64,000 nucleotides of DNA from an uncultured Tateyamaria sp. GTDB taxonomy: Bacteria; Pseudomonadota; Alphaproteobacteria; Rhodobacterales; Rhodobacteraceae. The DNA is taken from the NCBI RefSeq assembly GCF_947487805.1, contig NZ_CANKXW010000007.1, positions 124,001 to 188,000 of the forward strand, given 5' to 3'. Numbering within the stretch: the first letter of the stretch is position 1; each line of letters starts with the position of its first letter. A program made the translations under genes and the position numbers. Below, in pieces: positions 53,590 to 63,740 of the stretch. A model generated the notes under the pieces. The model was not told where the DNA came from. It ran no database searches and was given only the letters and a program-made list of their open reading frames with translations.

Positions 53590-56247
53590 ATGGCAAAAAA
53601 GATGCTTATCGATGCCACCCACGCGGAAGAGACCCGCGTCGTGGTGGTGGACGGAAACAAGGTTGAGGAATTCGACTTTGAATCCGAAAACAAACGCCAG
53701 CTCGCTGGCAACATCTATCTCGCAAAGGTAACACGGGTCGAACCGTCGCTTCAGGCGGCGTTTATCGACTATGGTGGCAATCGCCACGGCTTCCTCGCGT
53801 TCTCGGAAATCCACCCGGATTACTACCAGATCCCCGTCGCCGACCGCGAGGCGCTGATGGAGGAAGAACGGGCTTACGTCGAAGCGCAAAAGGCGCGTGA
53901 CGAGGCCGAAGAGAAATCCCGCAGCAAGTCCAAGTCGTCGCGCAGCCGGTCGCGCTCCAAGGCGTCGAAGGCCACGGACGAGGATCCCAAGGTCTCGACC
54001 GAGATCGAAGGGATGGAGACCATCGACCTCGACGCCGAAGTGCCCGAGGACGAAGCGGCATCGCCCATGGAAACCGTGGCCGAGACGCCGGTGGAGACAC
54101 CGTCTGCGGATGAACCCGAGACCGAGGCAGACGACACCGAGGCCACGGCCGAGCCGGACGCGGATGACGATGATACGTCCACTGCGGCCGCGGATGCGAC
54201 ATCCAAGGATGACAGCATCGAATCCGTTGCCGACGAGGACGACAGCGAGGACATCCGGCCCGTGCGCAAACCGCGCCCGCGCCGCTATAAGATCCAGGAA
54301 GTCATCAAGGTCCGCCAGATCCTGCTGGTGCAAGTCGTCAAGGAAGAGCGCGGCAACAAGGGCGCGGCCCTGACCACATATCTGTCGCTGGCCGGGCGCT
54401 ACTGCGTCCTGATGCCGAACACAGCCCGTGGCGGCGGCATCAGCCGCAAGATCACCAACGCCGCCGACCGCAAGAAACTCAAGGAGATCGCGAACGAGAT
54501 CGACGTGCCGACCGGCGCGGGCCTGATCGTGCGGACTGCCGGTGCTCAGCGCACCAAGTCCGAGATCAAGCGTGACTATGAATACCTGCAACGCCTGTGG
54601 GAACAGATTCGCGAGCTGACGCTGAAATCCATCGCGCCCGCCAAGATCTACGAAGAGGGCGACCTGATCAAACGTTCGATCCGCGACCTCTACAACCGCG
54701 AGATCGACGAGGTGTTCGTCGAAGGCGAGCGCGGCTACCGCATCGCCAAGGACTTCATGAAAATGATCATGCCGTCCCATGCCAAGAACGTGAAACAGTA
54801 CCAGGACAGCCTGCCGCTCTTTGCGCGCTATCAGGTCGAAACCTATCTGGGTGGCATGTTCAACCCGACGGTTCAGCTGAAATCCGGTGGCTACATCGTG
54901 ATCGGCGTGACCGAGGCGCTGGTCGCCATCGACGTGAACTCTGGTCGTGCGACCAAGGAAGGATCGATCGAAGAAACCGCGCTCAAGACCAACCTTGAGG
55001 CCGCCGAAGAGGTGGCGCGCCAATTGCGTCTGCGTGACCTCGCGGGCCTGATCGTCATCGACTTTATCGACATGGACGAGCGCAAGAACAACTCCGCCGT
55101 CGAAAAGCGGATGAAGGACAAGCTCAAGACCGACCGCGCCCGCATTCAAGTGGGCCGCATCTCCGGTTTTGGCCTGATGGAGATGTCGCGCCAGCGTTTG
55201 CGCCCCGGCATGATCGAGGCCACGACACAGCCCTGCGCGGCCTGTCACGGCACCGGCCTGATCCGGTCGGATGACAACCTTGCCCTGTCCATCCTCCGTC
55301 AGATCGAAGAGGAAGGCACCCGCCGCCGTTCGCGCGAAGTGCTCGTGAAATGCCCCGTGGGCATCGCCAACTTCCTGATGAACCACAAGCGCGAACACAT
55401 CGCGCAGATCGAGGCCCGCTATGGCCTGTCGGTGCGCGTCGAAGGCGACCCGCATCTGGTCAGCCCCGATTTCTCGGTCGAGAAATTCAAGACGGCGACC
55501 CGCGTGGTAAAGGCCGTGTCCGAAGCGGTCGTGTCTGTCGATACCTCGATCATGGACCAGATCGACGAAGACGAGGCGGATGCCGAAGAGGCCGAAGCGA
55601 CCGAGACCACCACCACGACCGAAGACGGTGAACCCAAGCCCAAGCGTCGCCGTCGCCGGCGTCGCCGGTCGCGTAGCAAATCCTCCACCTACGCAGGTGA
55701 GGATGGCACCGAGGGCGAGGCCAGCGCGGACGATGCCGACGATACGGTGACCGAAGACGGCACCGCGTCGGAGGAGCCGACGGAGGCCGATGCCGCGCCA
55801 GCCACCACCGAAGCGGCTGCGGAGGACGAAGCGGCACCAGCGCCCAAGAAGACGCCGACGCGGACGCGCTCGACCAGCCGGTCGACATCCTCGCGCAGCA
55901 CGGCATCGAAAACCGCTGCAAAGGCAGAGCCCGCAGCAGAAACGCCGGCACCTGCAGAGGAGAAGGCCGACGTTGTCGAGGACGCACCTGCGCCCAAGCC
56001 CAAGACAACACGGTCGCGCAGCACAAAGCCCAAGGTAGCAGAGCCAGTGGCCGCAGAATCCGAGGAAGCCGCGCCCGTCGAGGCTGCGTCTGAACCCACA
56101 CCGGAACCCGTTGCCGAAGTGCCGGAACCGGTCGCAGAAACCCCGGCAGAGCCGGTGGTCGAAGTGGCCGCAGCCGCACCCGAACCCGCGGCACCGGACG
56201 AACCGCCCAAGCCCAAGAAACGCGGCTGGTGGTCGCTGGGTAAATGA
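53590..56247 (+). CDS. rne: Ribonuclease E
   Basis: KKMLIDATHAEETRVVVVDGNKVEEFDFES, TQPCAACHGTG Zn-link, acidic insertion in S1 domain, Ala/Glu/Lys-rich C-terminal tail. Confidence 0.95.
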   Translation: MAKKMLIDATHAEETRVVVVDGNKVEEFDFESENKRQLAGNIYLAKVTRVEPSLQAAFIDYGGNRHGFLAFSEIHPDYYQIPVADREALMEEERAYVEAQKARDEAEEKSRSKSKSSRSRSRSKASKATDEDPKVSTEIEGMETIDLDAEVPEDEAASPMETVAETPVETPSADEPETEADDTEATAEPDADDDDTSTAAADATSKDDSIESVADEDDSEDIRPVRKPRPRRYKIQEVIKVRQILLVQVVKEERGNKGAALTTYLSLAGRYCVLMPNTARGGGISRKITNAADRKKLKEIANEIDVPTGAGLIVRTAGAQRTKSEIKRDYEYLQRLWEQIRELTLKSIAPAKIYEEGDLIKRSIRDLYNREIDEVFVEGERGYRIAKDFMKMIMPSHAKNVKQYQDSLPLFARYQVETYLGGMFNPTVQLKSGGYIVIGVTEALVAIDVNSGRATKEGSIEETALKTNLEAAEEVARQLRLRDLAGLIVIDFIDMDERKNNSAVEKRMKDKLKTDRARIQVGRISGFGLMEMSRQRLRPGMIEATTQPCAACHGTGLIRSDDNLALSILRQIEEEGTRRRSREVLVKCPVGIANFLMNHKREHIAQIEARYGLSVRVEGDPHLVSPDFSVEKFKTATRVVKAVSEAVVSVDTSIMDQIDEDEADAEEAEATETTTTTEDGEPKPKRRRRRRRRSRSKSSTYAGEDGTEGEASADDADDTVTEDGTASEEPTEADAAPATTEAAAEDEAAPAPKKTPTRTRSTSRSTSSRSTASKTAAKAEPAAETPAPAEEKADVVEDAPAPKPKTTRSRSTKPKVAEPVAAESEEAAPVEAASEPTPEPVAEVPEPVAETPAEPVVEVAAAAPEPAAPDEPPKPKKRGWWSLGK

Positions 56248-56253
56248 TCAAAG

Positions 56254-56275
56254 GGGCGTGCCGAAAGGCGCGCCC
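56254..56275. terminator. GAAA-tetraloop hairpin between convergent rne and tusA
   Basis: GGGCGTGCC GAAA GGCGCGCCC, 9-bp stem. Confidence 0.55.
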
Positions 56276-56503
56276 TTATCCTTTGCGGATCACGTAGTGC
56301 TGCACCGGGCCGCCCAGATCGCTCGACACCAGCTCATGCCCGGCCTCCGCGCAGAAATGCGGAATGTCGACAATCGCCGCCGGATCATCGGCCATCACCT
56401 CAAGGGTCTGACCGGACGCCAACGCCTGCAACCGCTTGCGGGCCTTGAGAACGGGAAGCGGGCACAACAGGCCCGTCGCATCGAGAGTTTGATCGCTGTC
56501 CAT
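56276..56503 (-). CDS. tusA: TusA-like sulfurtransferase
   Basis: LDATGLLCPLPVLKARKRLQALASGQTLEVMADDPAAIVDI. Confidence 0.93.
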   Translation of the reverse strand: MDSDQTLDATGLLCPLPVLKARKRLQALASGQTLEVMADDPAAIVDIPHFCAEAGHELVSSDLGGPVQHYVIRKG

Positions 56504-56595
56504 GCCCGCCACATAGGCGTGATGTTTCAACCTGTCCACAGACATGTGACCACGTGGCCCGTGACGCGGGCCCACGCACGGGGTAGGGGAGAGAC

Positions 56596-57348
56596 ATGTT
56601 TGGAATTGATATCATCGACGCAAGCCTGCTGCCTGCGATGAGCGTGGCGCTCCTTGCGGGCATCATCAGCTTTCTCAGCCCCTGTGTGCTGCCGATCGTG
56701 CCGCCTTACCTGGCCTATATGTCGGGCATGACCGTCAGCGAGATGTCCGATGGCCGCTCCGGCCGGCACCGCGCCACGATCACCGCGCTGTTCTTTGTGC
56801 TGGGGCTGAGCACGGTGTTCATCATTCTGGGCTTTGCCGCGTCGGCCTTTGGCGCGTTTTTCCTGATGAACCAAGTGCTGTTCGCCCAGATCTCGGGCGC
56901 GGTCATCATGGTGTTCGGCCTGCATTTTCTGGGTGTGTTCCGCATCCCGTTTCTCGACCGAGAGGCGCGGATGGAGGCGGGTGATCAGGGTGGGTCATCC
57001 TTTGGCGCCTATGTTCTGGGCCTTGCCTTTGCCTTCGGCTGGACCCCATGCATCGGCCCGCAACTGGGGGCGATCCTGACCCTTGCCGCCTCCGAGGCGT
57101 CGGTGACACGGGGCACCTTCCTGCTGGGCATCTATGCGGCGGGCCTCGGCATTCCGTTCCTTTTGGCCGCGATGTTCATGAGCCGTGCAATGGGGCTGAT
57201 GAACCGCATCAAACGGCATATGGGCCTGATCGAAAAGATCATGGGCGCGCTCTTGCTGCTCGTAGGGGCCGCGATGCTCTTTGGCCTGTTCACCCGCTTT
57301 TCCTTCTGGCTGTTGGAACAGTTTCCGGCGCTGGCAACGCTGGGCTGA
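56596..57348 (+). CDS. ccdA: Cytochrome c biogenesis protein CcdA
   Basis: FLSPCVLPIVPPYLAYMSG, GWTPCIGPQLGAIL. Confidence 0.95.
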   Translation: MFGIDIIDASLLPAMSVALLAGIISFLSPCVLPIVPPYLAYMSGMTVSEMSDGRSGRHRATITALFFVLGLSTVFIILGFAASAFGAFFLMNQVLFAQISGAVIMVFGLHFLGVFRIPFLDREARMEAGDQGGSSFGAYVLGLAFAFGWTPCIGPQLGAILTLAASEASVTRGTFLLGIYAAGLGIPFLLAAMFMSRAMGLMNRIKRHMGLIEKIMGALLLLVGAAMLFGLFTRFSFWLLEQFPALATLG

Positions 57349-57416
57349 CCGCGCCCGCCGAACGCCTTACTTTGGTCCAACACTTGCGCTAGACTGACGC
57401 CAACAGAGGTGCAGTC

Positions 57417-58640
57417 ATGAGCAGTTCGCATCCACATCACGTGTCGCGCCGCCGGGTGTTCTATATCCCCGGCTACGACCCGATCCACCCGCGCCGGTAC
57501 AGGGAACTGTACCGCAAGGAAGGCGCTGCGCAGGCGGCCATCTCGGGTTATGAGATCGGGTTGAAGCCCAAGACGGGCGAAGGCCACTATGGCTGGCAGG
57601 TTGACGCACAGATTGACGGCCGCGGCGTGCACAGCGACATCGACGTGTTGGTCTGGTCCGACATCGTGCGCGACAGCATGGACGCGTCCATCCCCGGCAC
57701 CTATGCCCAGCTGATCCGCACCGCCTGGACCTATATCGCAACCGGCGCCTTGCGCCGCCTGATGCGGCTGCGCAAGGGGCCGGTGATCGCCGCACTCTAT
57801 CCTGTGGGTATGTTGTTGGCGCAGCTGCTGATCGCCCTCGCCATTTGGGCCGCACTTTGGCGTATCGGTTTGGGGCTGGCGGGTACGGCGGGCGCGTGGG
57901 GCGGGGCCGCTCTGGGCTCTGTCGCCTTTGTCGTGGTGCTGCGATGGTTCAAATCCAAGGATGGCAAGTTCTTTGCCTACTACCTGATGCACGACTACGC
58001 CTATTCCGCGGCCTCTCGCGGGCGCAACCCCGCCCCGCTCGAGGCGCGCATGGCGGCCTTTGGCGACAGTATCTCCGCGGCCCTCCGGGACGACGTGGAC
58101 GAGGTGCTGGTGGTCGGCCATTCATCTGGCGCGCATCTGGGTGTGTCGATCCTGGCCGATCTGATCCGCGCCGGTCGGGTGCCCGAGCACGGCCCCGCAC
58201 TGTCCTTCCTGTCGCTGGGGCAGGTGGTGCCGATGGTGTCGTTCCTGCCAGAGGCCGACCGGCTGCGCGCCGATCTGCACTACCTGTCGGCCCGCCCCGA
58301 ACTGGCCTGGGTCGACGTGACCGCACCGGGCGACGGTTGCGCCTTTGCGCTTTGCGATCCGGTATCGGTGTCGGGCGTGGCCCCTGCAGACAAACGCTGG
58401 CCGCTTGTCTTTTCCGCGGCCTTCACCCAAACGCTCAGCGCGGAGCGGTGGGCCGAACTGCGCTGGCGCTTTTTTCGCCTGCATTTCCAGTACATGTGCG
58501 CCTTTGACCGGCCCAAGGACTACGACTATTTCCAGATCACCGCCGGGCCTCAGACACTGGCCACCCGTTATGCAGACCGGCCCCCGTCGAAATCGCGCAT
58601 CGATCACGCGGTGTCGAAATACACGTCGATGGCCGCATGA
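57417..58640 (+). CDS. Alpha/beta-hydrolase-like membrane protein
   Basis: VFYIPGYDPIHPRRYRELYR, VVGHSSGAHLGVSIL (GxSxG), two central TM helices. Confidence 0.7.
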   Translation: MSSSHPHHVSRRRVFYIPGYDPIHPRRYRELYRKEGAAQAAISGYEIGLKPKTGEGHYGWQVDAQIDGRGVHSDIDVLVWSDIVRDSMDASIPGTYAQLIRTAWTYIATGALRRLMRLRKGPVIAALYPVGMLLAQLLIALAIWAALWRIGLGLAGTAGAWGGAALGSVAFVVVLRWFKSKDGKFFAYYLMHDYAYSAASRGRNPAPLEARMAAFGDSISAALRDDVDEVLVVGHSSGAHLGVSILADLIRAGRVPEHGPALSFLSLGQVVPMVSFLPEADRLRADLHYLSARPELAWVDVTAPGDGCAFALCDPVSVSGVAPADKRWPLVFSAAFTQTLSAERWAELRWRFFRLHFQYMCAFDRPKDYDYFQITAGPQTLATRYADRPPSKSRIDHAVSKYTSMAA

Positions 58641-59983
58641 TCCCGCCCAAACCGCCCAGCCGCCCGGACCGCGTGTCGCTCTGGCGCTACATGCAGCTCT
58701 TTCGTCAGGACATCCTGTCGGCACAGCCCGCACGGCTCTATCGCGCATGGATGGCCGAATTCCGCACGCCGTTTTTCCGCAGCTACATGATGAACCAACC
58801 CGATCTGGTGAAAACCGTGCTCAAGGATCGGCCCGACACCTTCCCCAAATCCGACCGCATCGGCGAAGGGCTGCGCCCGCTGCTGGGCAACTCGGTGTTT
58901 CTGACCAATGGCGAGACGTGGAAACGCCAGCGCCGCATCATCGACCCGGCCTTTGAAGGCGGGCGGCTGCGCGAGACCTTTCCGGCCATGTGGGACGCCT
59001 CCGAGGCGGCGGCGACCCGGCTGCCCGAGGGCGTGACCGAGATCGAGGAACACACCAGCCACGCCGCGGCGGACGTGATCTTTCGCACGCTGTTCTCGAT
59101 CCCGATCGAAAACGAGCTGGCCTCTGCAGTGTTTCACGAATTCCGCGCCTATCAGCGCAGCCAACCCATTCTGAACCTTGCGGCCTTCGTGCCGCTGCCG
59201 CGCTGGATGCCGCGCCTGTTTCGCAAGGACACCCGCGCCAGCGCCGCCCGGATCCGCGCGCTGATTGCGCAACTGGTCGACACCCGCGCCGCCGAAATCG
59301 CCGCAGGTACCGCACCCGACGATCTGGCGACCAAGATCATGACAACCGTGGACCCCGAAACCGGCCACACATTCGCGCCGGATGAAATGGTCGATCAGGT
59401 CGCGATCTTTTTTCTGGCCGGGCACGAAACCAGCGCCTCCGCGCTGGCTTGGGCGCTCTATCTGATGGCACTTTACCCCGATTGGCAGGACAAGGTCGCG
59501 GCAGAGGCGCAGGCCCTGACCACCTGCGACTTTTCGGTGATGTCGCAACTGCCCGTCACCCGTGACGTGTTCCGCGAGACCCTGCGGCTTTATCCGCCGG
59601 TGCCGATGATGGTGCGCGAGGCCACATGCCCCGAACGGTTCCGCGACCGCGACGTACCCAAGGGCAGCCAATTGGTGCTCAGCCCATGGCACCTGCACCG
59701 GCATGAACGGCTATGGGACCGGCCGGACGATTTCGACCCCGCACGCTGGCACACCGAAAACGGCAAGGCCTGTGCACGTGACGCCTATATCCCCTTTTCG
59801 GCCGGGCCGCGCGTGTGCACCGGCGCCGGCTTTGCCATGGTCGAGGGGCCACTGATCCTGGCCCGTCTGCTGCGCGATATGCGGGTAACATGCGTGCCAG
59901 ACCGGACGCCCGTGCCCGTCGCCCACCTGACCGTGCGCGCCAAAGAAGGCATCTGGCTAAATTTGTGCCACCGTCAGCGCTAA
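58637..59983 (+). CDS. Cytochrome P450
   Basis: FLAGHETSASAL I-helix, ETLR (ExxR), FSAGPRVCTGAGFA heme loop. Confidence 0.96.
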   Translation: MIPPKPPSRPDRVSLWRYMQLFRQDILSAQPARLYRAWMAEFRTPFFRSYMMNQPDLVKTVLKDRPDTFPKSDRIGEGLRPLLGNSVFLTNGETWKRQRRIIDPAFEGGRLRETFPAMWDASEAAATRLPEGVTEIEEHTSHAAADVIFRTLFSIPIENELASAVFHEFRAYQRSQPILNLAAFVPLPRWMPRLFRKDTRASAARIRALIAQLVDTRAAEIAAGTAPDDLATKIMTTVDPETGHTFAPDEMVDQVAIFFLAGHETSASALAWALYLMALYPDWQDKVAAEAQALTTCDFSVMSQLPVTRDVFRETLRLYPPVPMMVREATCPERFRDRDVPKGSQLVLSPWHLHRHERLWDRPDDFDPARWHTENGKACARDAYIPFSAGPRVCTGAGFAMVEGPLILARLLRDMRVTCVPDRTPVPVAHLTVRAKEGIWLNLCHRQR

Positions 59984-60062
59984 CATGCGCGCCACGGGAT
60001 TAACGCCGTGAAAGGAATGGGTTAGACCATCGTCAATTGCCCTTGTCACTTTGGAGACCCCG

Positions 60063-60956
60063 ATGACCGACTTTACGAAAATGCGCGACCAGATGGAAAA
60101 AGGCGCAGGTTTCATCGCCGCTTTGGATCAATCGGGCGGGTCCACTCCCAAGGCGCTGGCGCTCTATGGCGTGGACGCCAACGACTACGACAGCGAAGAG
60201 GCGATGTTCGCCGAAATCCAGCGCATGCGCGAGCGGATCATCCTCGCCCCCGATTTCACCAAGGACAAGGTGATCGGCGCGATCCTGTTTGAAAAGACGC
60301 TGAACGAAACCATCCAGGGCGATGCGGTGCCGGGACACCTCTGGGCCAAGCGCGGCGTTGTGCCGTTCCTCAAGATCGACAAGGGGCTCGAGGACGAGGC
60401 CAACGGCGTGCAACTGCTGAAGTCCATTCCGGGTCTCGCGGACACTCTCGCGGCGGCCAAGGCGATGGGCGTCTTTGGCACCAAGGAACGGTCGGTCGTG
60501 CATTCCGCCAACGCCGATGGCATCGCGGCCATCGTCGACAACCAGATGGCCGTCGCCCAAGAGGTAATCGCGGCGGGCATGGTGCCGATCATCGAACCCG
60601 AGGTGAATATCCATTCCGAAACCAAGGCCCAGGCCGAAGACATGCTGGCCGCCACGCTGATGGACCGCATCAATGCGCTGTCCGAAGGGCAGGACGTCAT
60701 GCTCAAGCTGACCTTGCCGGAGCAGCCGGGCCTTTATGATGCACTCGCTGATCACCCGCGTGTCATGCGCGTCGTGGCGCTGTCAGGCGGCTATTCCACG
60801 GCGGACGCCAGCGCGCGTCTGGCCAAGAACCACAAGATGATCGCCAGCTTCAGCCGTGCGCTTACCGAAGGGTTGCAGCGTGACATGTCGGATGCGGATT
60901 TCGTCGCGGCCCTCGGCGCGAACATCAAGACGATTTACGACGCGTCCATCGCCTGA
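60063..60956 (+). CDS. Class I fructose-bisphosphate aldolase
   Basis: GFIAALDQSGGSTPKAL, VVPFLKIDKGL, IEPEVNIHSETKAQAEDML, LTLPEQPGLY. Confidence 0.93.
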   Translation: MTDFTKMRDQMEKGAGFIAALDQSGGSTPKALALYGVDANDYDSEEAMFAEIQRMRERIILAPDFTKDKVIGAILFEKTLNETIQGDAVPGHLWAKRGVVPFLKIDKGLEDEANGVQLLKSIPGLADTLAAAKAMGVFGTKERSVVHSANADGIAAIVDNQMAVAQEVIAAGMVPIIEPEVNIHSETKAQAEDMLAATLMDRINALSEGQDVMLKLTLPEQPGLYDALADHPRVMRVVALSGGYSTADASARLAKNHKMIASFSRALTEGLQRDMSDADFVAALGANIKTIYDASIA

Positions 60957-61168
60957 TCCTTGTACCAGGCCAGCACGTAAACCCGGATCGCCGAGGCCAG
61001 ACCGGTCTCGGGGTCACGTTCTGCATCAATATCGCTCGCCAGGGCGTTGATTGGCATGGATTTTGCCGCAGCTATTTCGCGGAAGGCGATCCAGAATTCG
61101 GCCTCCAGCGATACGCTGGTCCGGTGGCCTTTGAGGGTCAGGGAACGTTTTTGCGGTCGTCCGCTCAC
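60935..61168 (-). CDS. Ribbon-helix-helix domain protein
   Basis: RSLTLKGHRTSVSLEAEFWIAFREIAAAKSMPINALASDIDAER; GTG start. Confidence 0.85.
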   Translation of the reverse strand: MSGRPQKRSLTLKGHRTSVSLEAEFWIAFREIAAAKSMPINALASDIDAERDPETGLASAIRVYVLAWYKDQAMDAS

Positions 61169-61332
61169 TGGTCGCCCCAGAACCGGCGCGCGGGGTCCAG
61201 CTCCGCAATCCGCGCATAGGTGTTCAGCACGCGCGCCAACGATCCTTCGTTTGCGCGGATATACCGGCGGGCCCGGCGCAGGGCGCGCACGCGTTGCTTT
61301 GCAGCCTTTTCTGTGTCCAGCTCTTGGGTCAT
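61165..61332 (-). CDS. Small basic protein, 55 aa (MTQELDTEKAAKQRVRALRRARRYIRANEGSLARVLNTYARIAELDPARRFWGDQ)
   Basis: In-frame ORF between DUF4169 and RHH genes; GTGA overlap with RHH start; absent from ORF track. Confidence 0.7.
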   Translation of the reverse strand: MTQELDTEKAAKQRVRALRRARRYIRANEGSLARVLNTYARIAELDPARRFWGDQ

Positions 61333-61376
61333 CACGGGTTACCTTTTACACGACTGACGACCGTTATGGCGCGCGT

Positions 61377-61589
61377 TTATGGCGATTTGGGGTCGTCATC
61401 CGTGCCATACGGTGGCGTGTCCAAGGCTTTTCCATCCAGATCACGCGCAGAACGGGAATTTTCCAGTTCTGCGTGCGTCTTCTCTGATTTCGTGCGGCCA
61501 TAGGCGATGACGTTGGCCGCGGCCTGCGCCTTCTTGGCCGCACGGGCGCGCGCCTTGCGCACCTTGTTCAGGTTGATCGGTGCGCTCAC
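61377..61589 (-). CDS. DUF4169 family protein
   Basis: [37 protein letters not shown] overlap with fumC stop. Confidence 0.9.
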   Translation of the reverse strand: MSAPINLNKVRKARARAAKKAQAAANVIAYGRTKSEKTHAELENSRSARDLDGKALDTPPYGTDDDPKSP

Positions 61590-62977
61590 TTGGGTCCGAT
61601 CATGTTTTCGGGGCGCACCACGCGGTTGAACGTCTCTTCGTCCACGAACCCAAGGGCAATCGCCTCTTGCAGCAGGGTCGTGCCGTTCTTGTGCGCGGTC
61701 TTGGCCACCTTCGTCGCGTTGTCATAGCCGATCTCGGGCGCCAGCGCCGTCACCAGCATCAGAGATTCGCGCATCAGCTTGTCGATCCGCACCTCGTCCG
61801 CTTGCAGACCCACAACAAGGTTGTCGGTGAATGCCGAACTGGCGTCGCCCAAAAGCTGCATGGATTGCAGCACGTTATAGGCCATCATCGGCTTGTAGAC
61901 GTTCAGCTCGAAATGCCCCTGGCTGCCGGCAAAGCCTACGGCGGCATCGTTGCCCATCACATGGGCACAGACCTGCGTCAGCGCCTCGCACTGGGTCGGG
62001 TTGACCTTGCCCGGCATGATCGACGATCCCGGCTCGTTCTCGGGCAGCACCAGTTCGCCCAGACCACAGCGGGGGCCCGAACCCAGCAACCGGATGTCAT
62101 TGGCGATCTTGAAGAGCGATGCGGCAACCGTCTTCAGCGCCCCGGACATCTCGACCATCGCATCATGGGCGGCCAGCGCCTCGAACTTGTTCGGTGCCGT
62201 AACAAAGGGCAGGCCGGTAATGTCCGCCATATGCCCCGCGACCGCCTCGGCCCAGCCGACCTTGGTATTCAGGCCCGTTCCCACGGCGGTGCCGCCCTGT
62301 GCCAGCTCGTAAATCCGGCCCAGCGCGTCCTTGACCCGTTGAATGCCCATCGCCACCTGATGGCTGTAGCCGGAAAACTCCTGGCTCAGCGTCAGCGGGG
62401 TCGCGTCCTGTGTATGCGTGCGCCCGATCTTGATGATGCCGTCAAAGGCCGCGACCTTGTCCTCCAGCGCGGCGTGCAGCTTTTCCAGCCCCGGCAGCAG
62501 AACATCGCGCGCAGTCATCGCGGTCGAGATGTGCATGGCCGTGGGGAACGTATCATTCGACGACTGGCCCATGTTGCAATGATCGTTGGGATGGACCGGA
62601 TCCTTCGACCCGATCACACCGCCCAGCAGCTCGATTGCGCGGTTGGCGATGACCTCGTTGGCATTCATGTTCGACTGCGTCCCCGATCCGGTCTGCCAGA
62701 CCACCAGCGGAAAATTGTCGTCAAACTTGCCCGCCACAACCTCGGAGGCCGCCTGAATGATCGCATCCGCCAGCTTGGCATCCAGCGTACCTTGCGCCTT
62801 GTTCTGCATGGCGCAGGCCTGCTTGATCACGCCAAGGGCGCGCACCACGGCGATGGGCTGCTTTTCCCACCCGATGGGGAAGTTCATGATCGACCGCTGT
62901 GTCTGGGCACCCCAATACTTGTCTGCCGGTACTTCGAGCGGGCCAAAGCTGTCGGTTTCGGTGCGGGTGTCGGCCAT
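61586..62977 (-). CDS. fumC: Class II fumarate hydratase
   Basis: [27 protein letters not shown] signature. Confidence 0.97.
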   Translation of the reverse strand: MADTRTETDSFGPLEVPADKYWGAQTQRSIMNFPIGWEKQPIAVVRALGVIKQACAMQNKAQGTLDAKLADAIIQAASEVVAGKFDDNFPLVVWQTGSGTQSNMNANEVIANRAIELLGGVIGSKDPVHPNDHCNMGQSSNDTFPTAMHISTAMTARDVLLPGLEKLHAALEDKVAAFDGIIKIGRTHTQDATPLTLSQEFSGYSHQVAMGIQRVKDALGRIYELAQGGTAVGTGLNTKVGWAEAVAGHMADITGLPFVTAPNKFEALAAHDAMVEMSGALKTVAASLFKIANDIRLLGSGPRCGLGELVLPENEPGSSIMPGKVNPTQCEALTQVCAHVMGNDAAVGFAGSQGHFELNVYKPMMAYNVLQSMQLLGDASSAFTDNLVVGLQADEVRIDKLMRESLMLVTALAPEIGYDNATKVAKTAHKNGTTLLQEAIALGFVDEETFNRVVRPENMIGPK

Positions 62978-63134
62978 CTGGCGGCTCCTTGCTAGAAATT
63001 CAAATGCCCTTTTCCTGTACCGGGCGGCGTCGGCACAAACAAGCGGTGAGCCCACCAAGTTGTGACCTTGTGATCTGTGCAAAATTGATCACGATAGGTG
63101 CAACAGCGTGTGAGCATCCCTATATTGAGAAGAG

Positions 63135-63731
63135 ATGTGCGCAGATCAGGAGCCCAACGAAATGCCAGCCCAACGTGAACTTGCCGTTTCTGTGGTCCCG
63201 CAACTGATCGGTGCGTTGGTTCTTCTGGCGCTTGCCCTTGGACTTCTGGCCAGTCAGGCGCGCGCGGATGCTGATCCGTTCATGGGTTCTTACGCCGGTT
63301 CGGCCGAGATCACCGCACAGGACGGCACCAAGACACCCCGCGACATGAGCGTCGAAATCTCTGAAACGCGCGACGGCTTCCGGGTGCAATGGACGTCGAT
63401 TACCTATCGCGCCTCGGGCAAGGTATCCGAGAAATCCTATTCCATCGACTTCGTGCCGAGCGGGCGCCCCGCCGTCTATGCTGCGGCCCAGCGCAAGAAC
63501 GTGTTTGGCCATGAGGTTCAGCTTGATCCGATGAAAGGCGAGCCCTACGTCTGGGCGCGCATCACTGATGGGACGCTGACGGTCTATTCGCTTTTTGTCG
63601 ATGCCGAGGGCGGTTACAACCTGCAACAATACGACCGCACCCTGGCCGAAGGCGGCCTCAATCTGCGGTTCCAGTCGATCCGCGATGGACAGATCCAGCG
63701 CGCGGTCGAAACCTTTCTCACCAGGAAATAA
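63135..63731 (+). CDS. Conserved hypothetical exported protein
   Basis: N-terminal hydrophobic signal (VVPQLIGALVLLALALGLLASQARADA), lipocalin-like beta-rich body. Confidence 0.6.
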   Translation: MCADQEPNEMPAQRELAVSVVPQLIGALVLLALALGLLASQARADADPFMGSYAGSAEITAQDGTKTPRDMSVEISETRDGFRVQWTSITYRASGKVSEKSYSIDFVPSGRPAVYAAAQRKNVFGHEVQLDPMKGEPYVWARITDGTLTVYSLFVDAEGGYNLQQYDRTLAEGGLNLRFQSIRDGQIQRAVETFLTRK

Positions 63732-63740
63732 GACGCAAAG

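Noticed and set aside
53518-55455. 645-aa minus-strand ORF opposite rne
   Set aside because: Antisense shadow of RNase E; composition and lack of domains match the complement of acidic and basic tracts.
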